From positions 2,390,001-2,454,000 of the forward strand of contig NZ_FNSI01000001.1 of NCBI RefSeq assembly GCF_900104955.1: a DNA stretch of 64,000 nucleotides, in the 5' to 3' direction. Source of the stretch: Beijerinckia sp. 28-YEA-48. GTDB lineage: Bacteria; Pseudomonadota; Alphaproteobacteria; Rhizobiales; Beijerinckiaceae. The translations under genes were made by a program, and so were the position numbers. This document shows positions 17,884 through 26,432 of this stretch, piece after piece; within the stretch, counting starts at the first letter, position 1, and each line of letters opens with the position of its first letter. The notes under the pieces were generated by a model. The model was given only the letters and a program-made list of their open reading frames with translations. It had not been told where the DNA came from and did not search any database.

Positions 17884-18438
17884 GTGAAGAACGCCAAGAC
17901 AACACTCCCCTCCAAGGAAGACATGGATGACGCGCTGTCTCTCGACTTGTTTTCGGAGGTAGCGCTCGATCAGGAACAGCGCGCCGTGCTCGCGTCGGAT
18001 GTGTCATGGCTTGAATATCGCGCCGAATTTCGCCGGCACATGATCAAGGGCGGCTTTCTGAAGCATCCCTGGCGCAGCATCTTCGAGGCCGACATGATCT
18101 TCACCCTGATCGGCCACAAATGGCTGCAGGGAGAGATACTAACAGTGAAGCAAGTGGCGACCTATTTCGAAGCCTTCACCAGCGATGTCACCATCACCCG
18201 ACATATCGACGACATGGTCGCTTCCGGCACGCTTGTGCGCACACCCGACCCCAAGGATCGCCGGCGCTTGCACCTAATTCCGACCCAGCGCCTTTTCGAG
18301 ATTGGCAGGATCTTTCTGCAAGCGCGCAAGGACATCGCCCGCAAACATGGCTTCGTCTACGATCCAGAACGCGCCAAGGCAGAACAACACTCCATGGACG
18401 CCGCGCCGTTCCCGCTGCCAAATGAGCCTGCTTCATAA
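17884..18438 (+). CDS. MarR-like winged-helix regulator
   Basis: A 184-residue protein. Residues about 60-135 look like a winged helix: LTVKQVATYFEAFTSDVTITRHIDDM as helix-turn-helix, then LVRTPDPKDRRRLHLIPTQR as the basic wing, with the DxKDRR pattern typical of MarR proteins. The start is GTG 17884 with GGAAAG seven bases before it. The flanks are unlike standard MarR dimerisation helices, so the subfamily is uncertain. Possible targets are the divergent DoxX/lipoprotein genes or the secreted protein downstream. Confidence 0.7.
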   Translation: MKNAKTTLPSKEDMDDALSLDLFSEVALDQEQRAVLASDVSWLEYRAEFRRHMIKGGFLKHPWRSIFEADMIFTLIGHKWLQGEILTVKQVATYFEAFTSDVTITRHIDDMVASGTLVRTPDPKDRRRLHLIPTQRLFEIGRIFLQARKDIARKHGFVYDPERAKAEQHSMDAAPFPLPNEPAS

Positions 18439-18579
18439 GGCCAGATCGCGCGCGCAACTATCGGTTTGCTTCGGTCAGCGCAATGTAAATTGACCGACAA
18501 ATTGCAATCAATACGGTTTGATCCCGAATATCCCAGCCAATAGCAATGATCTTATTCCAACAATTGGGGGGGAAAGATC

Positions 18580-19002
18580 ATGCTGAAATATTTAATCGTA
18601 TGCGCATCCATGTTCGCAATTACCGCATCCCCGTCCATGGCGGTGGCCGACGATGTCGGCCTGTCCGCGGCGGAGAGAGCGGCCAACATCAAGGCTTATG
18701 CGAAACGTAAAGCACAGGGACTGGAAGAACCATCTCGCGGCAGCCGTAGGGCGGCTCAGCAACAGCCTCGCCAGCAACAGCAGCAAACGGCGCAACGCAA
18801 CGGCCAGAGGTGCGAAGAGGCCATGAGAAACGCCCAAGCAACAGCAACGGGAACGGCTGTCTTCTCGGGCATCGTCGGCCTCATACCCTTTGGCGGATCG
18901 GCGGCCGGCATCGCAAGTGCGGCCACCGGCATGGGTGCGGCGGCAGCAGGCGCAATCGCCCGCCAGAATTCCGCAGCCGCCATGCAGCAAAACTGTTTAT
19001 GA
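18580..19002 (+). CDS. Small secreted Gln-rich protein of unknown function
   Basis: A 140-residue protein with a signal peptide (MLKYLIVCASMFAITASPSM, cleavage near AVADD). The mature part has a Gln-rich stretch (residues about 60-75) and a C-terminal Gly/Ala-rich hydrophobic segment (GIVGLIPFGGSAAGIASAAT) like glycine-zipper membrane-inserting regions. Two Cys (near 83 and the penultimate residue) could form a disulfide. A long G run (18566-18572) acts as ribosome site. Convergent with the TonB-like gene. No family recognised. Confidence 0.65.
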   Translation: MLKYLIVCASMFAITASPSMAVADDVGLSAAERAANIKAYAKRKAQGLEEPSRGSRRAAQQQPRQQQQQTAQRNGQRCEEAMRNAQATATGTAVFSGIVGLIPFGGSAAGIASAATGMGAAAAGAIARQNSAAAMQQNCL

Positions 19003-19080
19003 GCACTTTTCAGCCACCAATGTATCACGCGACGTCAAAAACATGGACTTTGAAAAAAGCCGGAACGCTCTCCTTTGGGC

Positions 19081-19782
19081 TTATTTTTTCCTCCCATAAC
19101 CGACGACGAGGGTGACGGTCATCTCCCGTGGCGGCGGCTCGAAGGGAGCGCAGATCCGGGCGGTGGCGAGCGCACTAGCGTCGAGCTTCGGCTGGCCGCT
19201 GCTCGCCGCGATGACTAGGGTGCCGGGCTTGATCTGCCCATCAGGAGCAAGCCTGAAGGACACCGTGGCATTGCCTTGCAAGCCGGCTCTGCGGCCTTCG
19301 CTCGGATAGACGAGATTGGCTTGAACCTTTCTGGTCAGGCGTTTGATGTATTCGCGAAGGCGATCGGCTTCGCGATCACGCTCGGCTTGAAGGATCCGCG
19401 CCTCCTGCTGCTCGTCGGGATCGTCTGTCGGGGGCGCCTGTGTCAGCACCGACTGCGGCTCGGGCCGCGCTGAAGTTTGCGGCTGAGGTTCCGGCGGCTT
19501 GTCGCCGGCCTCGTCCGGTGGTTCGGGCGGCGGTGCGTGTTGTTGCTGCTGCTGTTGTTGCGACTCTGGCGGCTGTTGTCGCTGTTGCGGCGGCTTGGGC
19601 GCCTGTTGCTCGGTCCGTTCCTCGACTTGTTGATCGGAGACCGCGCCCTGCAACTCGATGGCCAGCGTCGGCAGTTCGTCGGGCAGCCGCTCCACCGGGC
19701 TCTGCACCACAAACGGCAGCGCCAGCACCGAATGCAGCGCCAGCGAGGCGGCGAAGGCATACCCGATCAGCATCCGTTTCAT
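19081..19782 (-). CDS. TonB-like energy-transducer protein
   Basis: A 233-residue protein with TonB layout: an N-terminal signal anchor (LIGYAFAASLALHSVLALPF), a long Pro/Gln/Glu-rich periplasmic linker (about 45-125), and a TonB C-terminal domain (LVYPSEGRRAGLQGNATVSF, then SSGQPKLDASAL). GGGAAG precedes the ATG. It directly follows a TpsB gene on the same strand with a 60-base gap. No exbB/exbD is present nearby. TpsB pores are not known to need TonB, so its role here is unclear. Confidence 0.85.
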   Translation of the reverse strand: MKRMLIGYAFAASLALHSVLALPFVVQSPVERLPDELPTLAIELQGAVSDQQVEERTEQQAPKPPQQRQQPPESQQQQQQQHAPPPEPPDEAGDKPPEPQPQTSARPEPQSVLTQAPPTDDPDEQQEARILQAERDREADRLREYIKRLTRKVQANLVYPSEGRRAGLQGNATVSFRLAPDGQIKPGTLVIAASSGQPKLDASALATARICAPFEPPPREMTVTLVVGYGRKK

Positions 19783-19842
19783 GACGCTTCCCGACGGGCT
19801 GGTCTCCGCCTCGCTCTCATCGCGTGGCGGGGCCGCGGCGCA

Positions 19843-21618
19843 TCAGAATGTAAAGCCCACCTGCAGCAGGACCTTGGTGCGCTTATCATAGCTGAGCGCG
19901 CCGCCGCTTCCGCCATAGCTGTGCGCGGCCTGCGCCTTGAGCAACAATTGCCGCCCCGGCGAATATTCGTAGGTGGCATAATAGCCGATGCCGACGTCGT
20001 TGAGCCGGGTATAGGCTCTTTGAGTGGTGGTGTAGGACGGATTCGCGATCCACACAGCACCGACATCAGTGAACAGGCCGAGCGCATGGCTGTAGCCGTT
20101 GAAGCCTGGCAGCGCATATTTCAGTTCGGGCGTGATCAGATAACCATGATCTCCGGCCAGGCCCTCGTCGAACGAGCGCACGCCCCAGAAGCCTGTGAGG
20201 CCGAACTGCTCGCTGGAATCCAGGTTCCCCGACAGCGACCGCTGCGCGCGGACCGTCGTGTTCAGCGACAGGTTTTCCAGGAGGGCCAGCGTCGAGGTCG
20301 CCTGCAGATTGAGTTTGGAGAAGCCCCCCGCGGTGTCGACGCCGAGCCGGTTCGTGGCAAGCTGGGCAGGATCGGGGAAGTTCACCCGGCCCACGGTCAA
20401 CGACAGCGTCGCGTTGGTGAACCACGGCAGGCCAAGAAGGCTGTCCTGGGCCTCGCGGGTGACTGCGATGATTCCCTCATCAATCACGCGATGGGAGAGA
20501 GAAAGACCGAGGATGTTGTCATTGAGCGATTTGTGCGTGTAGTTGGCCGAGACATAAATGCTCTCGTCCCGCTGGCGTTTAATCGCATAGGTCAGCGTTC
20601 CGGCTATGCCGTTAGCGGTGCCAGTGGCATCGAGGTTCTGATAGATGCCACCGAGTTTATAAGTGGTGCGAAACGCACTGATCTCGGCGCGAAGCCCATC
20701 AGAACCAAGCGGCATCGAATAAGCAACGCGGCCGTTTTTGAGTTTGGCGTTCTCCGACAAAATGCCATAGGCTGACAACCGATCCCCGAAGCCAAACGGC
20801 GAATTAAGGTTGAAGCCAGCGCTGAGACGGTTGCGCCCGGTGTAGGGCGAACCATAATTGTCGCCGAGCAGGTAGCCGTCGACGCGGCGGCCTTCCGGCA
20901 CGCCGAACACGAAATCGGAGGTTTCCGGCGCCTTGCCTGGGCCTATCGCGATGCGTGGCACGCCGGCGCCGGCAAGGTCCGACATCAGCAGCATGGCACG
21001 CTCAAGCCGATCCTTATGGATATAGGTCTCGTTCTTGAGCGCGCTGTCGAGCACACTTTGCATGTACTGGTCGCGCACCAGAGACTCGTTCTTGAGCGTC
21101 ACCGCGCCATATTTACCGGGCACGATCTTGATTTGCAGCGTGCCGCTTGTGGCGTTCTGCGCCGGCACATAGGCCTTGGCGACGAGATAGCCCTCGGTGC
21201 GATACAGCGTGGTGATCTTGTCCGCAGCCTCGTAAATCTCGGCAATGGTGAGCTTGCGGCCTTCGTAGGGCGCGAGAAGCGCCTGCGTCTGCGCCTCGTT
21301 AACGAGCTGCGGTCCTTCCAACTTAAAACGCCGAACGAACAGCCTCTCCTTGTCCTTGAGGACGAAGGGCGGTTCTACCAACATAGGCAATATCGGCGTG
21401 CCAACGCGCGGCTGCGGCGCGGCGTTACGCGTCGCCTCGGACTGGCGCACCGCATCGCCGATGTTAAACGGCAGTGTCTGCGCAAAGGCCTGAGGCGTAG
21501 CCAAGAGCGCGCCCACCGCAACGGGCAGCATATGCCGTGCCGATGACGTCCACGATGTCCGTACCGCGCCGCTGGTGCGCCGCCTGCGGCGCAGCGCGCA
21601 ATGATCCGATCCCACCAC
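19843..21618 (-). CDS. Two-partner secretion outer-membrane transporter (TpsB; ShlB/FhaC/HecB family)
   Basis: About 591 residues: a leader with a hydrophobic segment (MLPVAVGALLATPQAFAQ), POTRA-like segments (LFVRRFKLEGPQLVNEAQTQ; GTLQIKIVPGKYG), then a long beta-barrel region ending in Phe (LLQVGFTF), as outer-membrane barrels do. The motif RVDGYLLGDNYGSPYTGRNR starts the barrel. It should export the TpsA protein encoded just upstream. The start is uncertain: GTG 21618 and GTG 21615 both follow AAGGGG, and GTG 21648 is also possible. Confidence 0.9.
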   Translation of the reverse strand: MVGSDHCALRRRRRTSGAVRTSWTSSARHMLPVAVGALLATPQAFAQTLPFNIGDAVRQSEATRNAAPQPRVGTPILPMLVEPPFVLKDKERLFVRRFKLEGPQLVNEAQTQALLAPYEGRKLTIAEIYEAADKITTLYRTEGYLVAKAYVPAQNATSGTLQIKIVPGKYGAVTLKNESLVRDQYMQSVLDSALKNETYIHKDRLERAMLLMSDLAGAGVPRIAIGPGKAPETSDFVFGVPEGRRVDGYLLGDNYGSPYTGRNRLSAGFNLNSPFGFGDRLSAYGILSENAKLKNGRVAYSMPLGSDGLRAEISAFRTTYKLGGIYQNLDATGTANGIAGTLTYAIKRQRDESIYVSANYTHKSLNDNILGLSLSHRVIDEGIIAVTREAQDSLLGLPWFTNATLSLTVGRVNFPDPAQLATNRLGVDTAGGFSKLNLQATSTLALLENLSLNTTVRAQRSLSGNLDSSEQFGLTGFWGVRSFDEGLAGDHGYLITPELKYALPGFNGYSHALGLFTDVGAVWIANPSYTTTQRAYTRLNDVGIGYYATYEYSPGRQLLLKAQAAHSYGGSGGALSYDKRTKVLLQVGFTF

Positions 21619-21740
21619 CTCAGCCCCTTTAATCTGCCGGCAGCCCACCGGCCCCTAACGCCGTTCCGCAGGCGCGGAACGCTTTGATCTGTCTGATGGC
21701 AGACGACGCGGCCAAGCCGTGTCGGCGCTGCCGCATGCTG

Positions 21741-24700
21741 CTATTGCGCGCCGCCAGAAGCTGGTGCGCCGCTATTGTTGCTGCCACCCCCGCCTTCCAG
21801 ATTGAAGCGCTGGCCATCAACATCGATGCTGCGGATGGTCGCGCCATAGCCCCCGCCCGATCCGCCGCCGGCACGGTTGGCGTTGGCACGCTGGACGCTG
21901 GCACGGTGGGCAGCGGCTGCCGCTGCAGCGGCTCTGGCGGCTGCCGCCTTGCGCTCGTTTTCGCGTCGCTCGTCCTCGGACGAGGCTTGCTGCTCGACCT
22001 GTTTGAAGCCAGCGTCAACCGCCTCATTATCTGCGGCGTCTCGCGTCGCCTTGATCGGTGCCGCCGTCGCCGGCGGCGCAGCGGACGACAGGCTCGGATC
22101 AGTGTTTGCGACCGTGCTGCCGGTGCGCGCCGCCTCGGACTGAAACGCTGCCCGCGCCGCGGCTTCGACGCGGGCTGTTTCGACGCGTGCAGCCTCAAGA
22201 CGAGCCGCCTCAATGCGTGCGGCTTCGACGCGCGCCGCCTCAACACGAGCCGCTTCAACGCGCGCGGCCTCGATGCGTTCAGCCTCAAGGCGCTCGGCTT
22301 CCGCGCGTTGCTCTGCCTTGACATCACGATAGGTACTGTTGGTGACCGTGCCAGTATTCGTATGCGCGATATCTTGGCCACCGCCTGTTCTCGAATTTAC
22401 CGAGCCGTTTGCGGTGGAATTATTGATGGTGCCCGAGTTGCTTCCAACCAGACCACCCGCGGTCTGACCCGTCACGTCACCATTGGAGCGGGAGCCGGTG
22501 ATGGTGCCGCTGTTGTTTCCAACCAACCCGCCCATAGCGTCACTAATGGGACTGCCGTTTACATTTCCATTGGCGGTTGAACCGCTGATCGTGCCGCTGT
22601 TATTGCCGACCAGCCCACCGGCGTAATTGCCGCCGTTGACCGTTACATTCCCGTTGGCAAAAGAATCGGTAATGGTACTGGCACCTCCACTATTCAATCC
22701 GACTAAACCGCCGAAATTCTGAGAGACGCTGTCATTTTTTCCGGCCGTTATGTTACCCGTGGCATAAGAACCCGTGATACGGCCACCGGCCAAGTTCTGC
22801 CCCATGAGACCGCCAACGTTCATTAACCCGCCCGTGACGTTGCCAGTCGCGAAGGAATAGCTGATGATACCGGTGGCCCCGCCACCAAAGCCAACCAGAC
22901 CACCAACATTTCCGGCCCCGTCATTGACCGTTATGTTTCCCGTAGCGTAGGAGTTGGCGATGGTGCCGTTCAAATTTCGGCCTGCCAATCCACCAATGTC
23001 TGTATTGCTAGTCGGCGAAGCCCCGGGCCATGCTACTGAGCCCGTGGCATGGGATGCAGTGATCTTGCTGTTGGCGCCGGTATTCCATCCGACGAGCCCA
23101 CCGATGTACTGAAACGCATCATAATTAGCAGAGCCCGACACCGCAGCTGCGGAATAGGAACTCGAAATGACACCGCCACGGCCCGTGAGGTCACTACCAT
23201 TGAAACCGACAAGGCCACCGACGGTGATTGCTCCCGATACCGAGCCGGTTACATAGGCTCCGTTGATCGCGCCGCCCAAATTCTCCCCGACCAGACCACC
23301 AACCCTGCTGTATGCGGTGACGTTGACATTCAGAAGGCCTATATCGCGGATCACGCTACCGCTTTGGACAGTCCCGATCAAACCAGTGGGAATGGGGATA
23401 ACGGGAGCTGGGAGCGGCTCCGCAATCGTCAGATTGCTGATCGTATGACCCAGCCCAGTAAACGTGCCATCCAGGCTCGTGATCACCGCAGCGGTATAAG
23501 TGCCCGAGGAATTGAGATCCTGAGCCAGTGCAAAATATCCGCTGACGCCGCTGATGGCCGGCAGTTGCGCCATACTATGAATGAGCGTGTAGGCCTGCCC
23601 ATTGATGGTCAGCCCGTTGGCATTTGCGCTGTTTGAGAACGTGATGCTGCCGTAGACGCCGCCGCTTGTATCCTGCTTAGCGACTGGGATGCCATTATCG
23701 TCTAACACCGTGCCGCTATAGCTCGCCCTAGTGCGGATATTGCAATCCGTGCCCGCCGCTGGCGTGAGCACGCTTGTCCCATTGTAGCCGCCGTAATTCA
23801 TCACCAGCGTGGCATTGGCGCCCGAGAAACTGACGGCGTTGTTGATGTTGATATTGTTGCCGGCGTTCAGCGTCAGACCCGCCGCATTCCCCGTCGCGGT
23901 GATGGCTTCGTTGATATTGATATTGTTGTGCGCGTTCAGCGTCAGAATGGTGTCGGCCTGCCAGCTCACGGCGGCGTTGACGTTGATGTCGCCATTCTCA
24001 GTGCCACCCGCAACGGTGGCGATCATCACATTGCCATTGGCAAGATTATTGGCGAGCGTCGCCGCACCAATCCCACTGCCGGTCAGCGCGCCGCTGCCTG
24101 CGACGATGTTGAAATCGGTCGGATCGATCAGCCAGGTGCCGCTCCTACCCGCAGCGGCTTTTGTGGTGATGACGGCGCCATCCGCGATTTTCACCTTGGC
24201 GCCGCTGGTCTCGATAAAACCGCCGTTGCCGCCCCTGGGCGCCGAAGCATCGAGCCTGCCGGAAATATTCACCCTGCCGCCTTCGGCCAGGATTTTGATC
24301 TTACCGACGCGCACATTGCCGGAAGACGTCGTACCGCCCCTGAGCGCGCCCACCGTGCGCGCCTGCACAATACCGGTGTTGTTGACCTGAGCCGAGAGGA
24401 GCTGGTCGGCGGCCTTCGCGGTCATGATCACCTGGCCGCCATTGGCGCGAATGGCGCGCTTGTTCTCGACCAATGCGTTCAGCGTGCCCTTGTCTATGGT
24501 CACATCGAGCAACGAGTTGCCGCCGAAGTTCAGCGTCATCTTCTCGCCAGCGGCCATCGCCACCGTGCCGAGCCGGGCCGAGATCACGCCCTCGTTCGAC
24601 ACCGTCTTGCCGAGGAGCGCGACATAGCCGCCGCTGTGGGCGCGAATGCGACCCTGGTTGATTACCGAAGCGTTCGAGGTGCCGGAAAAAGTATAGTTCC

Positions 24701-25274
24701 CGGCCATGAAGTCCTGGTTGGAAATGTCGAGCGTCGACGCGACGAGGCCACCGACATTGATCTGCGATCCCCCGCCGAACAGAACGCCGGCCGAGTTGAC
24801 GATGAAAACCTGGCCATTGGCGTTGATGGCCCCGTTGATCACACTAGCCTCATTGCCGATGACACGGTTGAGCGTCACCGACGAAGCACCCGGTTGGTAG
24901 AAATTGACCGTCTCGTTCGCGCCGACCGAGAAGCCCTGCCAATTGATGATGGCCCTGTTGCTCGACTGATTGATGTTGGTGGCGGCGCCCACCTGCGAGA
25001 TCGCCGCGGCGCCATCGACAACCGTCCCACCTCTGGGCTCGGCCAGGACGGGGAGCGACAGCACCAGCAAGGCCGCCATGGCCGTCATCGTGACAAAGAG
25101 GTCGTAACCACGCCCAGGGTAAAAGAAGCGCGCCTGTGAACCGGCCGGCGAATACTTCGCCGCGGAGGTTTTGATTGCCAAACCTTGAGGAGAAAATGAG
25201 AGCGGCGGCTGAACAACGGCGCCCTTGCTCTGGTTCAACACACAAGCAGCACGCAGACCACGCGATTGAGCCAT
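21741..25274 (-). CDS. Two-partner secretion exoprotein (TpsA) with filamentous-hemagglutinin N-domain and GLUG repeats
   Basis: About 1177 residues. An extended signal region (~80 residues; hydrophobic MTAMAALLVLSLPVLAEP) leads into a TPS secretion domain with NANGQVFIVNSAGVLFGG and INVGGLVASTLDISNQDF. The middle has many GLUG-type repeats (GGLVGxNxGxI..S.ATGNV), roughly residues 640-930. Then comes a heptad-like helical array of EAARVEA/EAARIEA units (DNA 22150-22310), an Ala-rich helix, and a Gly-rich tail with IRSIDVDGQRFNLEG. It is probably a surface fibre or adhesin. ATG 25274 was chosen as the start of the leader; the site upstream is G-rich. No toxin domain is recognised. Confidence 0.88.
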   Translation of the reverse strand: MAQSRGLRAACVLNQSKGAVVQPPLSFSPQGLAIKTSAAKYSPAGSQARFFYPGRGYDLFVTMTAMAALLVLSLPVLAEPRGGTVVDGAAAISQVGAATNINQSSNRAIINWQGFSVGANETVNFYQPGASSVTLNRVIGNEASVINGAINANGQVFIVNSAGVLFGGGSQINVGGLVASTLDISNQDFMAGNYTFSGTSNASVINQGRIRAHSGGYVALLGKTVSNEGVISARLGTVAMAAGEKMTLNFGGNSLLDVTIDKGTLNALVENKRAIRANGGQVIMTAKAADQLLSAQVNNTGIVQARTVGALRGGTTSSGNVRVGKIKILAEGGRVNISGRLDASAPRGGNGGFIETSGAKVKIADGAVITTKAAAGRSGTWLIDPTDFNIVAGSGALTGSGIGAATLANNLANGNVMIATVAGGTENGDINVNAAVSWQADTILTLNAHNNININEAITATGNAAGLTLNAGNNININNAVSFSGANATLVMNYGGYNGTSVLTPAAGTDCNIRTRASYSGTVLDDNGIPVAKQDTSGGVYGSITFSNSANANGLTINGQAYTLIHSMAQLPAISGVSGYFALAQDLNSSGTYTAAVITSLDGTFTGLGHTISNLTIAEPLPAPVIPIPTGLIGTVQSGSVIRDIGLLNVNVTAYSRVGGLVGENLGGAINGAYVTGSVSGAITVGGLVGFNGSDLTGRGGVISSSYSAAAVSGSANYDAFQYIGGLVGWNTGANSKITASHATGSVAWPGASPTSNTDIGGLAGRNLNGTIANSYATGNITVNDGAGNVGGLVGFGGGATGIISYSFATGNVTGGLMNVGGLMGQNLAGGRITGSYATGNITAGKNDSVSQNFGGLVGLNSGGASTITDSFANGNVTVNGGNYAGGLVGNNSGTISGSTANGNVNGSPISDAMGGLVGNNSGTITGSRSNGDVTGQTAGGLVGSNSGTINNSTANGSVNSRTGGGQDIAHTNTGTVTNSTYRDVKAEQRAEAERLEAERIEAARVEAARVEAARVEAARIEAARLEAARVETARVEAAARAAFQSEAARTGSTVANTDPSLSSAAPPATAAPIKATRDAADNEAVDAGFKQVEQQASSEDERRENERKAAAARAAAAAAAAHRASVQRANANRAGGGSGGGYGATIRSIDVDGQRFNLEGGGGSNNSGAPASGGAQ
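22150..22310 (-). repeat. Tandem heptad-encoding repeats in the TpsA C-terminal region
   Basis: Roughly eight to ten near-identical units, each about 15-21 bases and variants of GCGCGCGTCGAAGC on the coding strand, encode repeated EAARVEA / EAARIEA peptides. They predict a straight charged alpha-helix or coiled coil after the beta-helical part. Such DNA is prone to copy-number change. Confidence 0.75.
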
Positions 25275-25708
25275 CACCCCAACATCCCCCGAGCGCTGCC
25301 ACATATTCGCTATCGTTATATACGTATGAATATATCGCTAAACGACACCCTGCTATATGTCAAAGTTACGGCGCAAATTTAGATAAAACTTCGCGCAAGT
25401 GTCTGGATCTGCCTGTGGACAGCACTTAGTGTTCTGCAGGAATCACCTTCCAGATGGCGACCGATTAGAGCGGGGTGTGAAGGCCCATTCGGCTGCGTCT
25501 CGCGCGACATTGCGATCGCGGCGGCGTGAGGGGTGTGGGGGCGGCTGCGGTGTCGATCGCGAATAAGATCGGTTGCGAGCGGCCAGTGCGGTTCTGCACC
25601 AGCCCGCAAATAATCGATTTATGAAATAAAATCGATGAGTTAAGCAAAATCCATTTGAACATGATCGGCGACACCCCATACATTGAGCGCGATTCACCGA
25701 GGGGATTT
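25275..25708. other. Divergent regulatory region between tpsA and the FCD regulator
   Basis: A 434-base gene-free stretch. The tpsA side is AT-rich (TATCGTTATATACGTATGAA near 25311-25330) and probably holds its promoter. The regulator side holds an inverted repeat listed separately. The middle (25430-25560) is GC-rich and shows nothing recognisable. Confidence 0.5.
25613..25636. promoter_or_regulatory. Candidate FCD-regulator operator (ATCGATTT-N8-AAATCGAT)
   Basis: ATCGATTT (25613-25620) and AAATCGAT (25629-25636) form a perfect 8-bp inverted repeat with an 8-base spacer, about 75 bases before the regulator's ATG. The right arm extends to the 11-mer ATAAAATCGAT, which also occurs exactly at 32135-32145 before the hpaH-led operon. 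This suggests autoregulation plus control of that operon. Confidence 0.55.
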
Positions 25709-26413
25709 ATGTCCTTTAACCTGCCGACCGACGATGCCCGCCCCACTTCACTGTCCACGACGCTGGCAACGTCGCTCACTGCTCAGTTGCGCCACGCCAT
25801 CGTCTCAGGCCAGCTAGCGCCCGGTGCTCGCCTTTCTCTCGTTCAACTGCGAGAAGAGTTCGGTGTCAGCTTGAGCCCGCTGCGCGAGGCCCTTTCGCGC
25901 TTAAGCTCCGAAGGCCTCATTCTGATCGAGGATCAACGCGGTTATCGCGTTCCTCCCATGTCCGAGGAAGACCAAACTCACGTCACCCGAATGCGGTCTG
26001 AGTTCGAGATTTTTGCGCTCCGCGAAGCGATCGCAAAGGGCGACCTGGAGTGGGAGTCCAAAGTCACGGCGGCGCTCTATATCCTGAACAAAACCGAGCG
26101 GAAAACAAAGACTGGCTTCGACGACTGGGAGCGCGCCCATCGCGAATTCCATCTCACGCTGATCTCCGCGTGCCGGATGCCCCTGTTGCTACAATTCTGC
26201 TCTGTTCTGCACGACCACAGCGATCGATACCGGCGCGTCTATCTCATTCACAGCGAAGAGAAGGCCAATACCACGGAGCACAAGGCCATTACCGAGGCGG
26301 CCTTGGCGCGGAAAGCCGATCTGGCCTGCCGGCTCCTGGAGAAGCACATCGCGCGCGCCGGGGCCAACGCGCGCAAAGCCGTTCATATCGCCGCGCAGAA
26401 AGCATCCAAATAA
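25709..26413 (+). CDS. GntR-family transcriptional regulator, FCD (FadR-C) type
   Basis: A 234-residue regulator: N-terminal winged helix (residues about 15-80: LRHAIVSGQLAPGARLSL, FGVSLSPLREALSRLSSEGL) and an all-helical FCD domain with the usual metal/ligand-site acids and His (REFHLTLISACR, HDHSDRYRR, EHKAITEAAL). ATG 25709 follows GAGGGG; an in-frame TTG at 25655 lacks a ribosome site. It is convergent with the ring-cleavage operon ending at 26433 and shares an 11-base motif with that operon's promoter, so it probably represses it. Confidence 0.9.
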   Translation: MSFNLPTDDARPTSLSTTLATSLTAQLRHAIVSGQLAPGARLSLVQLREEFGVSLSPLREALSRLSSEGLILIEDQRGYRVPPMSEEDQTHVTRMRSEFEIFALREAIAKGDLEWESKVTAALYILNKTERKTKTGFDDWERAHREFHLTLISACRMPLLLQFCSVLHDHSDRYRRVYLIHSEEKANTTEHKAITEAALARKADLACRLLEKHIARAGANARKAVHIAAQKASK

Positions 26414-26432
26414 CGGTGGCGGATCGCCGAAA

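Noticed and set aside
19020..19098. A-rich/T-rich segment between the secreted protein and TonB-like genes as a bidirectional terminator
   Set aside because: The arms (AAAAAAGCC and GGGCTTATTTTTT) pair poorly and overlap the TonB-like stop codon; support is too weak.
22150..22310. Tandem repeats considered as a possible CRISPR array
   Set aside because: The units are contiguous, without unique spacers, and encode in-frame heptads inside tpsA.
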